From NCBI RefSeq assembly GCF_003461625.1, contig NZ_QTXL01000009.1, forward strand, positions 1 through 64,000: a stretch of 64,000 nt of DNA. Direction: 5' to 3'. This DNA is from Clostridium sp. AF15-31. GTDB taxonomy: Bacteria; Bacillota; Clostridia; Lachnospirales; Lachnospiraceae. Positions 42,329 through 51,940 of the stretch are shown here, piece by piece. The translations under genes and the position numbers were made by a program. Below the pieces are notes generated by a model. The model was given only the letters and a program-made list of their open reading frames with translations. It had not been told where the DNA came from and searched no databases. How positions within the stretch are numbered: position 1 is the stretch's first letter; each line of letters starts with the position of its first letter.

Positions 42329-44311
42329 CTATTCGAAAGTAAGGAAATCCTCAAATTCTATCTCGGATGGCAGTCTCAGATCCCCTCTTGGGCTTACCGA
42401 TACCGTACCGACCTTTACGCCATCCGGCATACAGTTACGTTTAAACTGCTGACGGAAAAATCTGGTATAGAATACCTTCTGCCATTTCTTTATCTCTTCA
42501 TCTGTAAATGTATATGCTTCTATTTCCCCATCTTCCGAAGCTTCTGCACTCTGTCTTACCGCTTCTTTACAAAGGTCATAGACATCTTCCGGCTCCATAC
42601 CATAACGCAGTGTGTAATACAAGAAGAAATCATGCAGGATATAGGATCCAACAGTATCCTCTGTCTTCTGTGCGATCGTTCCATCCGCATTTGGCGGAAG
42701 CAGTTCAGGACTTACCGGCGTATCAATGATATCCTCAATCACGTCCTTGATTCCCGGAAATCCATTTCGATCCATATCATGTCCAACTTCATCTACCAGA
42801 GTCCGGACCAGAGTCTTCGGGATGCTGGTATTTACCGCATACATGCTCATGTGGTCTCCGTTATAGGTACACCAGCCAAGTGCAAGTTCTGACAAATCAC
42901 CGGTTCCGATCACAAATCCGCCCTCTTTATTGGCTACATCCATCAAGATCTGTGTCCGCTCTCTCGCCTGACAGTTCTCATATGTAATATCATGTACTGT
43001 TTCATCCTGCCCGATATCTGCAAAATGCTGACGGACAGAATCTACGATGCTGATCTCCCGGATGTCACATCCAAGCAGTTCCATAAGCGTTGTTGAATTG
43101 CTTTTTGTGCGTTTCGTCGTTCCAAATCCCGGCATCGTGATACCGGTTACTGTCTCCGGTGGCAGTCCGAGATTCTTTACTGCCTGTGCGGATACCAGAA
43201 GTGCCAGCGTAGAATCCAGTCCACCGGATACGCCAACAACGATACATGACGCATGTGTAGCTTCGATTCTTCTTTGCAGGCCTGCAACCTGCATTGCAAA
43301 GATCGACCGGCATCGTTCCAGTCTGTTCTTTGATGGAACAAATGGTGTCATGGAAACCTTTGCGCATACTTCTTTTTTCTCTGCAAATACCTTCTCGCAA
43401 TTTACTGTCATGTATTCTCCGGCTTCAAAATTCCGTTTACACTCCGCAAAGGATTTATTTGCCAGACGATCATGGCGGATCTTTGTCATATTAAAATCAC
43501 GGATCAGGATACCATCTTCAAATGGCTTGATCTCGCCTAATAATTTTCCGTTTTCATACATCAGATTGTGTCCGGAAAATACCATATCCGAGGTTGATTC
43601 ATAGGCTCCGGCTGATGTATAGACATATCCACAGATACAGGAGGATGACATACTTCCTGTCAGTGTTCTTCTGTACTGTTCCTTTCCGATCACTTCATTG
43701 GATGCCGACAGATTGAGCAGGATCTCTGCTCCCTGAAGTGTCAGCAGTCTTCCCGGTGCGATCGGTGTCCAGAGATCCTCGCAGATCTCCATGCCAAATG
43801 TAACATGCTCCTCCTGCTGATTCGGATCCGTCATCTCGATCAGGATGGAATTGCCAAATAAAGTTTCCGATCCATCTGCCAGTTCAACTGTCCGGTTCTC
43901 TACACATCTTCCACTAAACCACCGTTTCTCATAAAACTCTCCGTAATTCGGCAGGTAGATCTTCGGAACGAGTGCGAGCACCATTCCGTTCCATAAAAAA
44001 GCTCCACAGTTAAATAATTCTCCGTCTACTTCATATGGCACACCGACAACAAGTGCTGCGCCCTTTTTGCCATATTCTGCTGTCATTTCCGCCAATTGTA
44101 ACAGTCCTTCTTCTGCCCTGTCGATCAGATGACGGTTCACAAACAGATCCCCGCAGGTGTATCCGGTCAGTGACAGTTCCGGCGTCACAATAACGTCTAC
44201 CTGTTCTGCATAGGTTCTATAAACTGTTTCAAGCTCCTTACAGTTCTTTGTTACATTACCAAGATGTACTCTTGGTGATACGGACGCGATTCTTACTAAA
44301 TGTTTCATCAT
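42329..44311 (-). CDS. nadE: Glutamine-dependent NAD+ synthetase
   Basis: Residues 1-270 are a nitrilase-type glutaminase domain with catalytic Glu (PELSLTGY), Lys (VPKIYLPNYGEF) and Cys (MEICEDLW). Residues 330-640 are the NAD synthetase domain with the P-loop VSGGLDSTLAL and GTGDLSELALGW. The two-domain form uses glutamine as nitrogen source for the last step of NAD synthesis. The start is one of two adjacent ATGs after AGGAG; I keep the first. 660 aa is the usual length. Confidence 0.95.
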   Translation of the reverse strand: MMKHLVRIASVSPRVHLGNVTKNCKELETVYRTYAEQVDVIVTPELSLTGYTCGDLFVNRHLIDRAEEGLLQLAEMTAEYGKKGAALVVGVPYEVDGELFNCGAFLWNGMVLALVPKIYLPNYGEFYEKRWFSGRCVENRTVELADGSETLFGNSILIEMTDPNQQEEHVTFGMEICEDLWTPIAPGRLLTLQGAEILLNLSASNEVIGKEQYRRTLTGSMSSSCICGYVYTSAGAYESTSDMVFSGHNLMYENGKLLGEIKPFEDGILIRDFNMTKIRHDRLANKSFAECKRNFEAGEYMTVNCEKVFAEKKEVCAKVSMTPFVPSKNRLERCRSIFAMQVAGLQRRIEATHASCIVVGVSGGLDSTLALLVSAQAVKNLGLPPETVTGITMPGFGTTKRTKSNSTTLMELLGCDIREISIVDSVRQHFADIGQDETVHDITYENCQARERTQILMDVANKEGGFVIGTGDLSELALGWCTYNGDHMSMYAVNTSIPKTLVRTLVDEVGHDMDRNGFPGIKDVIEDIIDTPVSPELLPPNADGTIAQKTEDTVGSYILHDFFLYYTLRYGMEPEDVYDLCKEAVRQSAEASEDGEIEAYTFTDEEIKKWQKVFYTRFFRQQFKRNCMPDGVKVGTVSVSPRGDLRLPSEIEFEDFLTFE

Positions 44312-44398
44312 CGTTCTCCTGAATTATCTGTATATTTTCGTATCATTTGTTCTTTGATATCCGGCATCATCTGTTTACCGGCTTATAGCATAATTTCC

Positions 44399-44518
44399 CT
44401 ATTTCCCGGGAATAATAGGCGTTTCATTATCTCCGGTTATAACGTCTCCACTCGTACAAATGATATCCTCTGTTTCAAATTCTACAATATTCATCTGTGG
44501 CGTTTCGTATTTCTTCAT
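44399..44518 (-). CDS. 39-aa MKKYE-type peptide, possible RiPP precursor
   Basis: ATG 44518 is preceded by AGGAGGCAAAG. The peptide opens MKKYETPQMNIVEFETEDII and continues with CTSGDVITGDNETPIIPGK. Short peptides starting MKKYExPxM...VEFE with a variable, Ser/Thr/Gly/Cys-rich tail are widespread in Lachnospiraceae and resemble leader-core precursors. The single cysteine lies at the proposed leader-core border (after EDIICT). No modifying gene is adjacent; the PqqD/HprK cassette is 9 kb away. Between it and hydF (44519-44640) I see no gene. Confidence 0.65.
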   Translation of the reverse strand: MKKYETPQMNIVEFETEDIICTSGDVITGDNETPIIPGK

Positions 44519-44640
44519 AAACTTTGCCTCCTGATTTTGTTTTATATTATATATTATATTACTTACTTTCTGCAGCATTTGTTGTTATCTTTTCCTGAAG
44601 CCCATTAATATGATCAGTAACTTCTGTCTTTTCCGGCTTT

Positions 44641-45840
44641 TTAGCCAGGTATTACAACCTTATCTAATATCCCGGTCAGATACGCGATCACCACACCATA
44701 ATTGGTCATCGGGATCTGTTGCTCCTTTGCATGATCGATCCTTGACATAATATATTTGCGGTTAAACATACAGCCCCCACACTGTATGACAAGATCATAC
44801 CCCTGCAGATCATCCGGGAAATCCGTTCCACTGACTATATCGATCGTCATATTTTCTCCATACCGTTTCCGCAGCATCTTAGGAATCTTTTCCCGTCCGA
44901 TATCTTCTTTTAACGGTGCATGTGTACAGCACTCTGCAATCAGCACATGGGATTCCCCATTCAGCTTTCCTATCGCATTTGCACCCTCTATATAATATTC
45001 GATATCTCCCTTATGTGCGGCAAATAACACAGAAAAGGAAGTCAACATAGATTTCTTAGGCTTATGCTCATAGACATAGGCAAATACCTGTGAATCCGTT
45101 ATGATCAGCTTCGGTGCCTCTGTCAGATGGGATAAGGCTTCCACATACTGATCTGTCGTCACGCTCATAACAAGGCATTTTTTATCTAACAATTCTCTCA
45201 GTGTCTGCACCTGTGGCAGGATCAGTCTGCCCTTCGGTGCCTGAATATCCTGCGGCATAACAAGCATGACCAGATCTCCCTTTGTTACCAGCTCTCTAAG
45301 GATCGAAGAAGCACCATATTGCTCCGGCAGGTTCCGTACAAGCTCTTTTCTTACCTGATCCATACCGTCTCCAGTCGCGGCACTGATAACAATCGCACGC
45401 TGTCCTGTCTGTTGATACAGCGTTTCATTTATCTTTTCTGTATCATTCCGGATATCTGCCTTACCGATCACCCATATGACAGGTGTCTTCTTTTCCTTAA
45501 ACTGTTCATACCAGTGAAGTTCCTCGTCCATGTCAGTATCTGCAAGCAGAATGATCGCTATATCTGTTTTCTCGGCTGCAAGCCTTGTCTTTTCTAAGCG
45601 TTCCTCCCCAAGCTCTGTCGCATCGTCAAAGCCCGCTGTATCGATCAGGGTACAAGGGCCAAGCGGATAAACTTCCATTGCTTTGTACACAGGATCAGTG
45701 GTTGTCCCTGCAACATTCGCTACGATTGATATATTCTGACCGGAAAATCGGTTGATAAAAGAAGATTTTCCGCTGTTTGTCTTTCCAAATACTCCGATAT
45801 GAAGTCGATTGCCCGATGGTGTCTCATTTAACCCTGCCAT
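44641..45840 (-). CDS. hydF: [FeFe]-hydrogenase H-cluster maturation GTPase
   Basis: The N-terminal GTPase domain has GKTNSGKSSFINR, the NVAGTTTDPV switch, DTAGFDD and IGKAD. The C-terminal domain has the cluster ligands CTHA and CGGC (in LVIQCGGCMFNR), the HydF signature. HydF is the scaffold on which the two-iron subcluster is finished before transfer to the hydrogenase. At 399 aa it is full length. hydG lies 89 bp upstream; no hydrogenase or hydE gene is in the window. Confidence 0.95.
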   Translation of the reverse strand: MAGLNETPSGNRLHIGVFGKTNSGKSSFINRFSGQNISIVANVAGTTTDPVYKAMEVYPLGPCTLIDTAGFDDATELGEERLEKTRLAAEKTDIAIILLADTDMDEELHWYEQFKEKKTPVIWVIGKADIRNDTEKINETLYQQTGQRAIVISAATGDGMDQVRKELVRNLPEQYGASSILRELVTKGDLVMLVMPQDIQAPKGRLILPQVQTLRELLDKKCLVMSVTTDQYVEALSHLTEAPKLIITDSQVFAYVYEHKPKKSMLTSFSVLFAAHKGDIEYYIEGANAIGKLNGESHVLIAECCTHAPLKEDIGREKIPKMLRKRYGENMTIDIVSGTDFPDDLQGYDLVIQCGGCMFNRKYIMSRIDHAKEQQIPMTNYGVVIAYLTGILDKVVIPG

Positions 45841-45929
45841 GTGCTGCCCTCCCTGTTGTTATATGCTGTCTGCTTCAGCATTTATCTGCAATCCTTTCAT
45901 CTGTTAATATCGCTTCTTCCTATCATCTG

Positions 45930-47399
45930 TTAGAACCGGAAGTCTCTCTGTCCTTCTGCAATATCATGTATATGATCTGCCGTGATCTGTCTGACCTTCT
46001 CATTCGGGATCCGGGCAAGCTCACGTTCGATCAGCTCCAGACCGATCTGCTTCGTATCAGGACTTGCATAATCTTCCAGATATTCCTTCAGCGTCATAAG
46101 AGCATTTGGATGACAGCAGTTTAAGATCTGCATACTCTTACAGAGTGCCATAAACCGGTCTCCGGTTCTTCCTGCTCTGTAACATGCTGTACAGAAGCTT
46201 GGTATATAATCCATCTTCATCAGCCAGTTCACAACCTGATCCAGCGTTCTGGTATCGCTAACATCGAACTGAGCCGATGTGATATCTTCTGATGTCTCCG
46301 GGATATCATATCCGCCTACACTTGTTCTCGAACCTCCACTGATCTGTGAAACACCAAGCGGCAGCACTTTCTCACGAACTGCCTGACTCTCTCTGGTTGA
46401 TATGATCATTCCCGTATATGGTACTGCAATACGGATCAGTGCGCAGATCTTTGCAAATGTATCGTCACTGATTCCGTTATCGAATACATCAGGATCGATA
46501 TCATCTGCACGTTTGATCCTCGGAACACTGATCGTATGCGGGCCTACCCCATGAACCGCTTCCAGATGTTCTGCATGCATCAGTAACCCTGCAAATTCAT
46601 ACCGGTACATTTCCAATCCGAACAGTACACCAAGTCCTACATCATCGATACCACCTTCCATGGCACGATCCATAGCTTCGGTGTGGTAATCGTAATCATG
46701 CTTCGGACCTGTCGGATGTAATTTCAGATAGCTTTCCTTATGATAAGTCTCCTGAAACAGGATATAGGTTCCGATGCCTGCATCCTTTAACTTCGTATAA
46801 TTCTCAACTGTTGTCGCTGCTATATTGACATTGACACGGCGGATTGCGCCGTTCTTATGTTTGATACTGTAGATTGTATTAATACATTCCAGAATATATT
46901 CGATCGGATTATTCACAGGATCTTCACCGGCTTCGATCGCCAGACGCTTGTGTCCCATATCCTGAAGTGCGGTAACCTCTCTTACGATATCCTCCTGTGT
47001 CAGCTTCTTTCTTGCAATATGTTTATTCTTGCTGTGATATGGACAATAGACACATCCATTCACACAATAATTGGACAGATACAGCGGCGCAAATAACACG
47101 ATACGATTTCCATAATAATCTTCCTTGATCTCCCTTGCCAGATCATACATCTCCCGGATCTTATCCGGCATCTCACAGGCCAGCAGCACAGACGCTTCTC
47201 TGTGCGTCAAGCCCTTTTTTAATCTGGCTTTTGCAAGGATCTCATCAACCATCTGTACGTTATCTTTATTCGCATCGGCATATGCCAATGTCTCTCTGAT
47301 CTCTTCATCTGAAATAAATTCTTCTGCTTTTAATGATTTTACATCATACACTTGTATCTGCCTCTTTTCTTCTGCTATATAATTCTTCTTCCTGTACAA
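45930..47399 (-). CDS. hydG: [FeFe]-hydrogenase H-cluster radical SAM maturase
   Basis: The radical-SAM cluster motif CVNGCVYC (C112, C116, C119) lies in NYCVNGCVYCPYH, and the HydG-specific C-terminal cluster motif is FCTACYRAGRTGDRFM. HydG cleaves tyrosine to make the CO and cyanide ligands of the H-cluster. At 489 aa it has the normal length. The gene is followed by hydF on the same strand. Confidence 0.95.
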   Translation of the reverse strand: MYRKKNYIAEEKRQIQVYDVKSLKAEEFISDEEIRETLAYADANKDNVQMVDEILAKARLKKGLTHREASVLLACEMPDKIREMYDLAREIKEDYYGNRIVLFAPLYLSNYCVNGCVYCPYHSKNKHIARKKLTQEDIVREVTALQDMGHKRLAIEAGEDPVNNPIEYILECINTIYSIKHKNGAIRRVNVNIAATTVENYTKLKDAGIGTYILFQETYHKESYLKLHPTGPKHDYDYHTEAMDRAMEGGIDDVGLGVLFGLEMYRYEFAGLLMHAEHLEAVHGVGPHTISVPRIKRADDIDPDVFDNGISDDTFAKICALIRIAVPYTGMIISTRESQAVREKVLPLGVSQISGGSRTSVGGYDIPETSEDITSAQFDVSDTRTLDQVVNWLMKMDYIPSFCTACYRAGRTGDRFMALCKSMQILNCCHPNALMTLKEYLEDYASPDTKQIGLELIERELARIPNEKVRQITADHIHDIAEGQRDFRF

Positions 47400-47515
47400 T
47401 CATCCGGTCTGCCTCGCGCGTTCTATAAAATCAATATATCTGTGAGCAGACCTTTGTTATGCTTCAAGCTATACCTAATAACAGTATAGTGGAACACTCC
47501 GAAAATATCAACTGC

Positions 47516-47599
47516 CATAAAAATGCAGTTATATAGTTATACAAATCATAAAAATGCAGCATATAGTTATCCTTTTACAATAACCATAACCTGCATTTT
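47516..47599 (-). terminator. Hairpin and direct repeat after the ZIP gene
   Basis: CATAAAAATGCAG occurs twice (47516-47528 and 47547-47559, 31 bp apart), each followed by ATATAGTTAT or close to it. The second copy pairs with CTGCATTTT (47591-47599). On the minus strand the stem ends in TTTTTATG, so it should terminate the ZIP transcript; the first copy looks like a duplicated half of the terminator. Confidence 0.6.
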
Positions 47600-47617
47600 C
47601 ACGTTCTGACTGTTCTC

Positions 47618-48400
47618 TTATCCAAGTGCTACATCAAGCACCATCATCAATGAAAATCCTACCGCAAACATGATCGTACCAAGATTCGTATGCTCACCCT
47701 CTGCCATCTCCGGTATCAATTCCTCAACTACAACATATAGCATAGCTCCTGCCGCAAATCCCAGAAAATACGGAAGCACCGGCACCATGATCGAAGAAAG
47801 TGCGATCGTAAGCAGAGCTGCGATCGGCTCTACGATACCGGAAAAGAATCCATAGCCAAATGCTTTCGGCTTACTACAGCCTTCCGAACAAAGCGGCATT
47901 GACACGATCGCTCCCTCCGGAAGATTCTGGATCGCAATACCGATGGATAATGCAAGTGCCGCCGTCAACGTAATGTTCGTGTTGCCACTGATCCATCCGG
48001 CATAGACAACACCGACTGCCATTCCTTCCGGAATATTATGTATGATGATCGCAAATACCATCATAGTCGTACGTTTGAAATTGCTCTTGACCCCCTCTGC
48101 CTCCTTACTGTCAATATGCAAATGTGGCATCAGAGTATCGATCAGTAATAAAAATATAATTCCCAGCCAGAAACCGATAGTTGCCGGAAGAAATGCAAGC
48201 TTCCCCATTGCTTCCGACTGCTCCATCGCCGGGATCAGCAGGCTCCAGATAGATGCAGCCACCATAACACCCGCCGCAAATCCGGACAATGCTTTCTGCA
48301 ATAACAGATTCATCTGTTTCTTCATAAAAAATACACAGGCTGCTCCTGCCGTCGTTCCAAGAAGCGGCAGTCCCAGACCAACAATTAAACTTAATATCAT
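47618..48400 (-). CDS. ZIP family metal transporter
   Basis: Eight hydrophobic segments and the ZIP metal-site helices HNIPEGMAVGVV and NLPEGAIVSMPL are present, so this is a GufA/ZupT-like importer of zinc, iron or other divalent metals. A histidine-containing loop (DTLMPHLHIDSKEAEG) lies between helices 3 and 4. It is 260 aa, normal. GGAGCG precedes the ATG. Confidence 0.92.
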   Translation of the reverse strand: MILSLIVGLGLPLLGTTAGAACVFFMKKQMNLLLQKALSGFAAGVMVAASIWSLLIPAMEQSEAMGKLAFLPATIGFWLGIIFLLLIDTLMPHLHIDSKEAEGVKSNFKRTTMMVFAIIIHNIPEGMAVGVVYAGWISGNTNITLTAALALSIGIAIQNLPEGAIVSMPLCSEGCSKPKAFGYGFFSGIVEPIAALLTIALSSIMVPVLPYFLGFAAGAMLYVVVEELIPEMAEGEHTNLGTIMFAVGFSLMMVLDVALG

Positions 48401-48572
48401 ATATATTCACGCTCCATAAATTATTACCATTTATTATATGAATCATCTCTCCTCTGTTTCCTTATTATAGCGGAATACTGTTATTTATGCCATGACCTGT
48501 TTTTTTCTTATCTGTATTTTTCTATCATTTGAGGTCTGTCTGCCACAGATTCTTCAATATATTTCATATTGC

Positions 48573-48621
48573 AAAACCGACCGTCGATGCAAGATTTAAT
48601 ATCCGGCTTCCGACGATCGGT
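48573..48621 (-). terminator. Terminator after the SNF-type transporter gene
   Basis: ACCGACCGTCG (48576-48586) and CGACGATCGGT (48611-48621) pair with one G-U on the minus strand and are followed there by TTTT. Confidence 0.6.
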
Positions 48622-48685
48622 CTATATTAGATAATATTCATTTGAAAACTTAATATTGCTGACAAATTATTTATATTTTACAGCT

Positions 48686-50083
48686 TTAAATAAATGTCAA
48701 TAAACCTATCGACTTTAAGAACAGAATAAACAACAGGATCGGTGTTATAAATTTCACCATAACCACATACATACCTTTTCTGCTGAATTTTTCTCCGTTC
48801 TTCTGCACTTCTTCGATAACCGTCTGCGGTTTGGAGATCCATCCGATCAGGATACAGGTTCCGATTGCTACGATCGGCATCATAATGTTATTACTGATGT
48901 AATCCATGATATCAAGGATCTGTGCGATCGATCCGTTTGGAAGCTTTACTTCAAAGTACAGCTTGTTATATCCAAGACATACGATCGTTCCAACAATGAT
49001 CGCGACAATCAACTCAATAATACCGGCCTTTGCTCTGCTTGTATGGAATTCATCCATGATACTTGCCACGATTGCTTCCATGACAGACACTGCACTGGTA
49101 AATGCCGCAAATAATACCATTGCGAAGAACAGGCAACCGATCACATTTCCCACCTTACCCATCTGGGCAAATACTTTCGGAAGTGATACGAACATCAAAC
49201 TTGGACCCTGTGCCATTCCCTCTGTTCCTGAGAATACATATACAGCAGGAATGATCATAACGCCTGCAAGAAATGCTACAACCGTATCAAAAATCTCAAT
49301 CTGTCCAACTGATTTATTCAGAGCTGCATCATCTTTTACATAAGAACCGTAAGCGATCATAATACCCATGGCAACAGACAGACTGAAGAATAACTGTCCC
49401 ATTGCATCCAATAATACCGTAAAGAAGCTTTTCACAGTAAGTCCGTCCAGATTCGGAATCAGATATAATTTCAAACCTTCTACACCGGTTCTGACAATTC
49501 CATCATCTCCGGTCTTTTTGATCGTTATGGAGAAGATCGCGATTCCTATAACCAGAAGGATCAGCAACGGCATGATGATCTTGGAAAAAGATTCAATTCC
49601 TTTATTAACACCACGAAATACGATAAATGCCGTAACAGCAAGAAATATCAACATCAAAATGACCGGTTCGATATCTGATGTAATAAAACCTGTAAAATAA
49701 CCGTCCTGCGCTGCCTCTGTACCCTTACCGGTTAAAAATGCGAGGAAGTATTTGACAACCCAGCCGCCGATCGTTATGTAATATGGGAAAATAATAACCG
49801 GAACCAGACTTGCAATGATTCCAAGGAATCCCCATTTCTTATTCAGCTTCTTATAAGCGGTAAGCGGACTCTGCTTGGTCTTCCGACCGATTGATACTTC
49901 TGTCACCAAAAGTGTATATCCAAATGTCAGTGCAAGGATCAGGTATATGACCAAGAACAGTCCACCGCCATCCTTTGCTGCAAGATATGGAAAACGCCAG
50001 ATATTTCCAAGTCCTACTGCGCTTCCCGCGGCCGCCAGAACAAATCCAAGCGAGCCGGAAAAAGTATTACGTTTCTTTTCCAT
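48686..50083 (-). CDS. Sodium-dependent neurotransmitter-type (NSS/SNF) transporter
   Basis: The N-terminus has SGSLGFVLAAAGSAVGLGNI followed by WRFPYLA, the sodium and substrate-binding helix 1 of the NSS family. About eleven membrane helices are seen in 465 aa, the bacterial form that lacks helix 12. Likely an amino-acid importer driven by sodium; the substrate is not predictable. It stands alone. Confidence 0.93.
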   Translation of the reverse strand: MEKKRNTFSGSLGFVLAAAGSAVGLGNIWRFPYLAAKDGGGLFLVIYLILALTFGYTLLVTEVSIGRKTKQSPLTAYKKLNKKWGFLGIIASLVPVIIFPYYITIGGWVVKYFLAFLTGKGTEAAQDGYFTGFITSDIEPVILMLIFLAVTAFIVFRGVNKGIESFSKIIMPLLILLVIGIAIFSITIKKTGDDGIVRTGVEGLKLYLIPNLDGLTVKSFFTVLLDAMGQLFFSLSVAMGIMIAYGSYVKDDAALNKSVGQIEIFDTVVAFLAGVMIIPAVYVFSGTEGMAQGPSLMFVSLPKVFAQMGKVGNVIGCLFFAMVLFAAFTSAVSVMEAIVASIMDEFHTSRAKAGIIELIVAIIVGTIVCLGYNKLYFEVKLPNGSIAQILDIMDYISNNIMMPIVAIGTCILIGWISKPQTVIEEVQKNGEKFSRKGMYVVMVKFITPILLFILFLKSIGLLTFI

Positions 50084-50273
50084 GTTTTGTTTACCCCTGT
50101 CTGTATATCACAGACTCTTTCTGATTTATTTGTTATCCTCTTAGATTCTATGGAAGCTTCTCCAAATTCTCTCATAGAACAAACACCTTTCTAATATAGC
50201 ATACCGAGCAGTCGTCTGTCATCTGAAAAATTCTACTTTTTCTACGAACTTACTCATATTATGTCGCATACGG

Positions 50274-51662
50274 TCAGATTACCTTTTTTCCGATCCATCT
50301 GCCGCTTAGGTACCGCCGGATGAACAGCACGCCACGTACGAACTGATCCATGATCATAGCGACCCAGACACCAAATACACCCATACCCATATATTTGCCG
50401 AGCACATAACTGAACACGATACGGCAGATCCACATCGTACAGATGGATACGATCATGCTATACTTAACATCACCGGCTGCACGGAATGTACATGGGAGCG
50501 TAAATGCTACCGGCCAGATCGTAGATGCCGCGATACCATGAAGCATCAGGATCTTCTCGGCAGCAGACTGCGCTTCGTGAGATAGTCCATACGCTTTCAT
50601 GACCAGCGGAAGAACCGCAAATGTAAACAATACCGTAACTATAATACATATATATGCCATGACCAGAACTTTGATCGTATAATATTTTGCCTGCTCATAA
50701 TCACCGGCTCCCACGCATCTTGATACTACTGTGACCATGGCAAGGGAAGCCGCCATACCAGCCATCAACTGGAATCCGGCAATCACATTACCGACTGCAT
50801 TTGCAGCGATCGCATATGTGCCAAATGTTGAGACAAGGCTGAGCACAAGGATCTTACCAAGCTGGAACATACTGTTTTCCAGTCCGTTTGGAATACCAAC
50901 TAACAGAATACTTTTCAACATATGCCAGTTCGCCCGATAATGCAGACTTTTCTTTATATAAATTCGTGTACTGTCCTGCTTCGCCTGTGCACTTTTCTTC
51001 GGGATCAGCAATATGATCATGATAACCGCTGCTGCCAGTCTGGAAACCAGAGTAGGGATTGCAACGCCCTCGGTTCCGCATTTGCATACATAGATCAAAA
51101 TGGCATTTCCCACTACATTGATCCCGTTCATGATCAGAGATACCCGCATGGATATATTGGAATTACCGATGGAACGGAAAATAGCCGCACCGGCATTATA
51201 AAGTGCCAGAAACGGAATCGATGCATTTACGATCATCATATAAGTATCTGCATGACCATATACGTCTGCTTCGATCTGACCAAACACATGATTAAGGATC
51301 AGTCCTTTGCCTGCATACATGAGCGCCATGACTCCGAACGACAGGATCATCGAAAACCACACAAGCTGGGTAGCTGCCTCTCCCGCCTTTTCTTTATTCT
51401 TCTGTCCGAGATATTGTCCGACTGTAACCGCACCCCCGGTCGCAAGTGCTGCAAAAAGGTTGATGATCAACTGAAAACAACTGTCTACCAGCGATACACC
51501 TGAAACAGCCGATTCCCCTACCGAAGATACCATGATCGAATCTGCAAGTCCGACTAACATCGCAAGCATCTGTTCAATGATCAATGGAACATATAATCTG
51601 ACCAGATCTTTATTTGAAAATAAATATGTACTTGTATCCCGTTTTTTCTTATGTAATAACAT
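50274..51662 (-). CDS. MATE family efflux transporter
   Basis: Twelve hydrophobic segments over 462 aa in two related halves, with the LYVPLIIEQMLAMLVGLADS start typical of NorM/MATE proteins. It exports cationic drugs or metabolites with sodium or protons. No regulator is adjacent. Confidence 0.92.
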   Translation of the reverse strand: MLLHKKKRDTSTYLFSNKDLVRLYVPLIIEQMLAMLVGLADSIMVSSVGESAVSGVSLVDSCFQLIINLFAALATGGAVTVGQYLGQKNKEKAGEAATQLVWFSMILSFGVMALMYAGKGLILNHVFGQIEADVYGHADTYMMIVNASIPFLALYNAGAAIFRSIGNSNISMRVSLIMNGINVVGNAILIYVCKCGTEGVAIPTLVSRLAAAVIMIILLIPKKSAQAKQDSTRIYIKKSLHYRANWHMLKSILLVGIPNGLENSMFQLGKILVLSLVSTFGTYAIAANAVGNVIAGFQLMAGMAASLAMVTVVSRCVGAGDYEQAKYYTIKVLVMAYICIIVTVLFTFAVLPLVMKAYGLSHEAQSAAEKILMLHGIAASTIWPVAFTLPCTFRAAGDVKYSMIVSICTMWICRIVFSYVLGKYMGMGVFGVWVAMIMDQFVRGVLFIRRYLSGRWIGKKVI

Positions 51663-51879
51663 TATACTTCTCTCTCATTTCTAACGAAAAGAATTTTTTA
51701 TCTTTATCATCTTTCAAACAAGCCAATATAGCATTATAAACTTCCCCATCTGTACTTGCAAGCATTATACACCGTGCATCCACAACAATTTGTCAGAAAA
51801 TACTGTTTAAAAACAAACGATGCATTTATTATCTATATTTAAGATATTTTATATAGAAAGCCATTATCTTTTGTGTTAG

Positions 51880-51925
51880 TATAATCCATACCCGAAAAAT
51901 ATTATTATGATCAGTTCGGGTATGG
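51880..51925 (+). promoter_or_regulatory. -10 box and leader hairpin of the deacetylase gene
   Basis: TATAAT (51880-51885) is followed at once by CCATACCCGAA (51886-51896), which pairs perfectly with TTCGGGTATGG (51915-51925) across 18 nt. The hairpin would be at or near the 5' end of the message, directly before GGAAGGAG. No good -35 is seen 17 bp upstream. It may stabilise the message or be an operator. The 51663-51879 stretch shows no gene. Confidence 0.55.
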
Positions 51926-51940
51926 AAGGAGTCTGGATTT

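Noticed and set aside
44519..44640. Short frame between hydF and the 39-aa peptide
   Set aside because: No start codon with ribosome site and no recognisable sequence.
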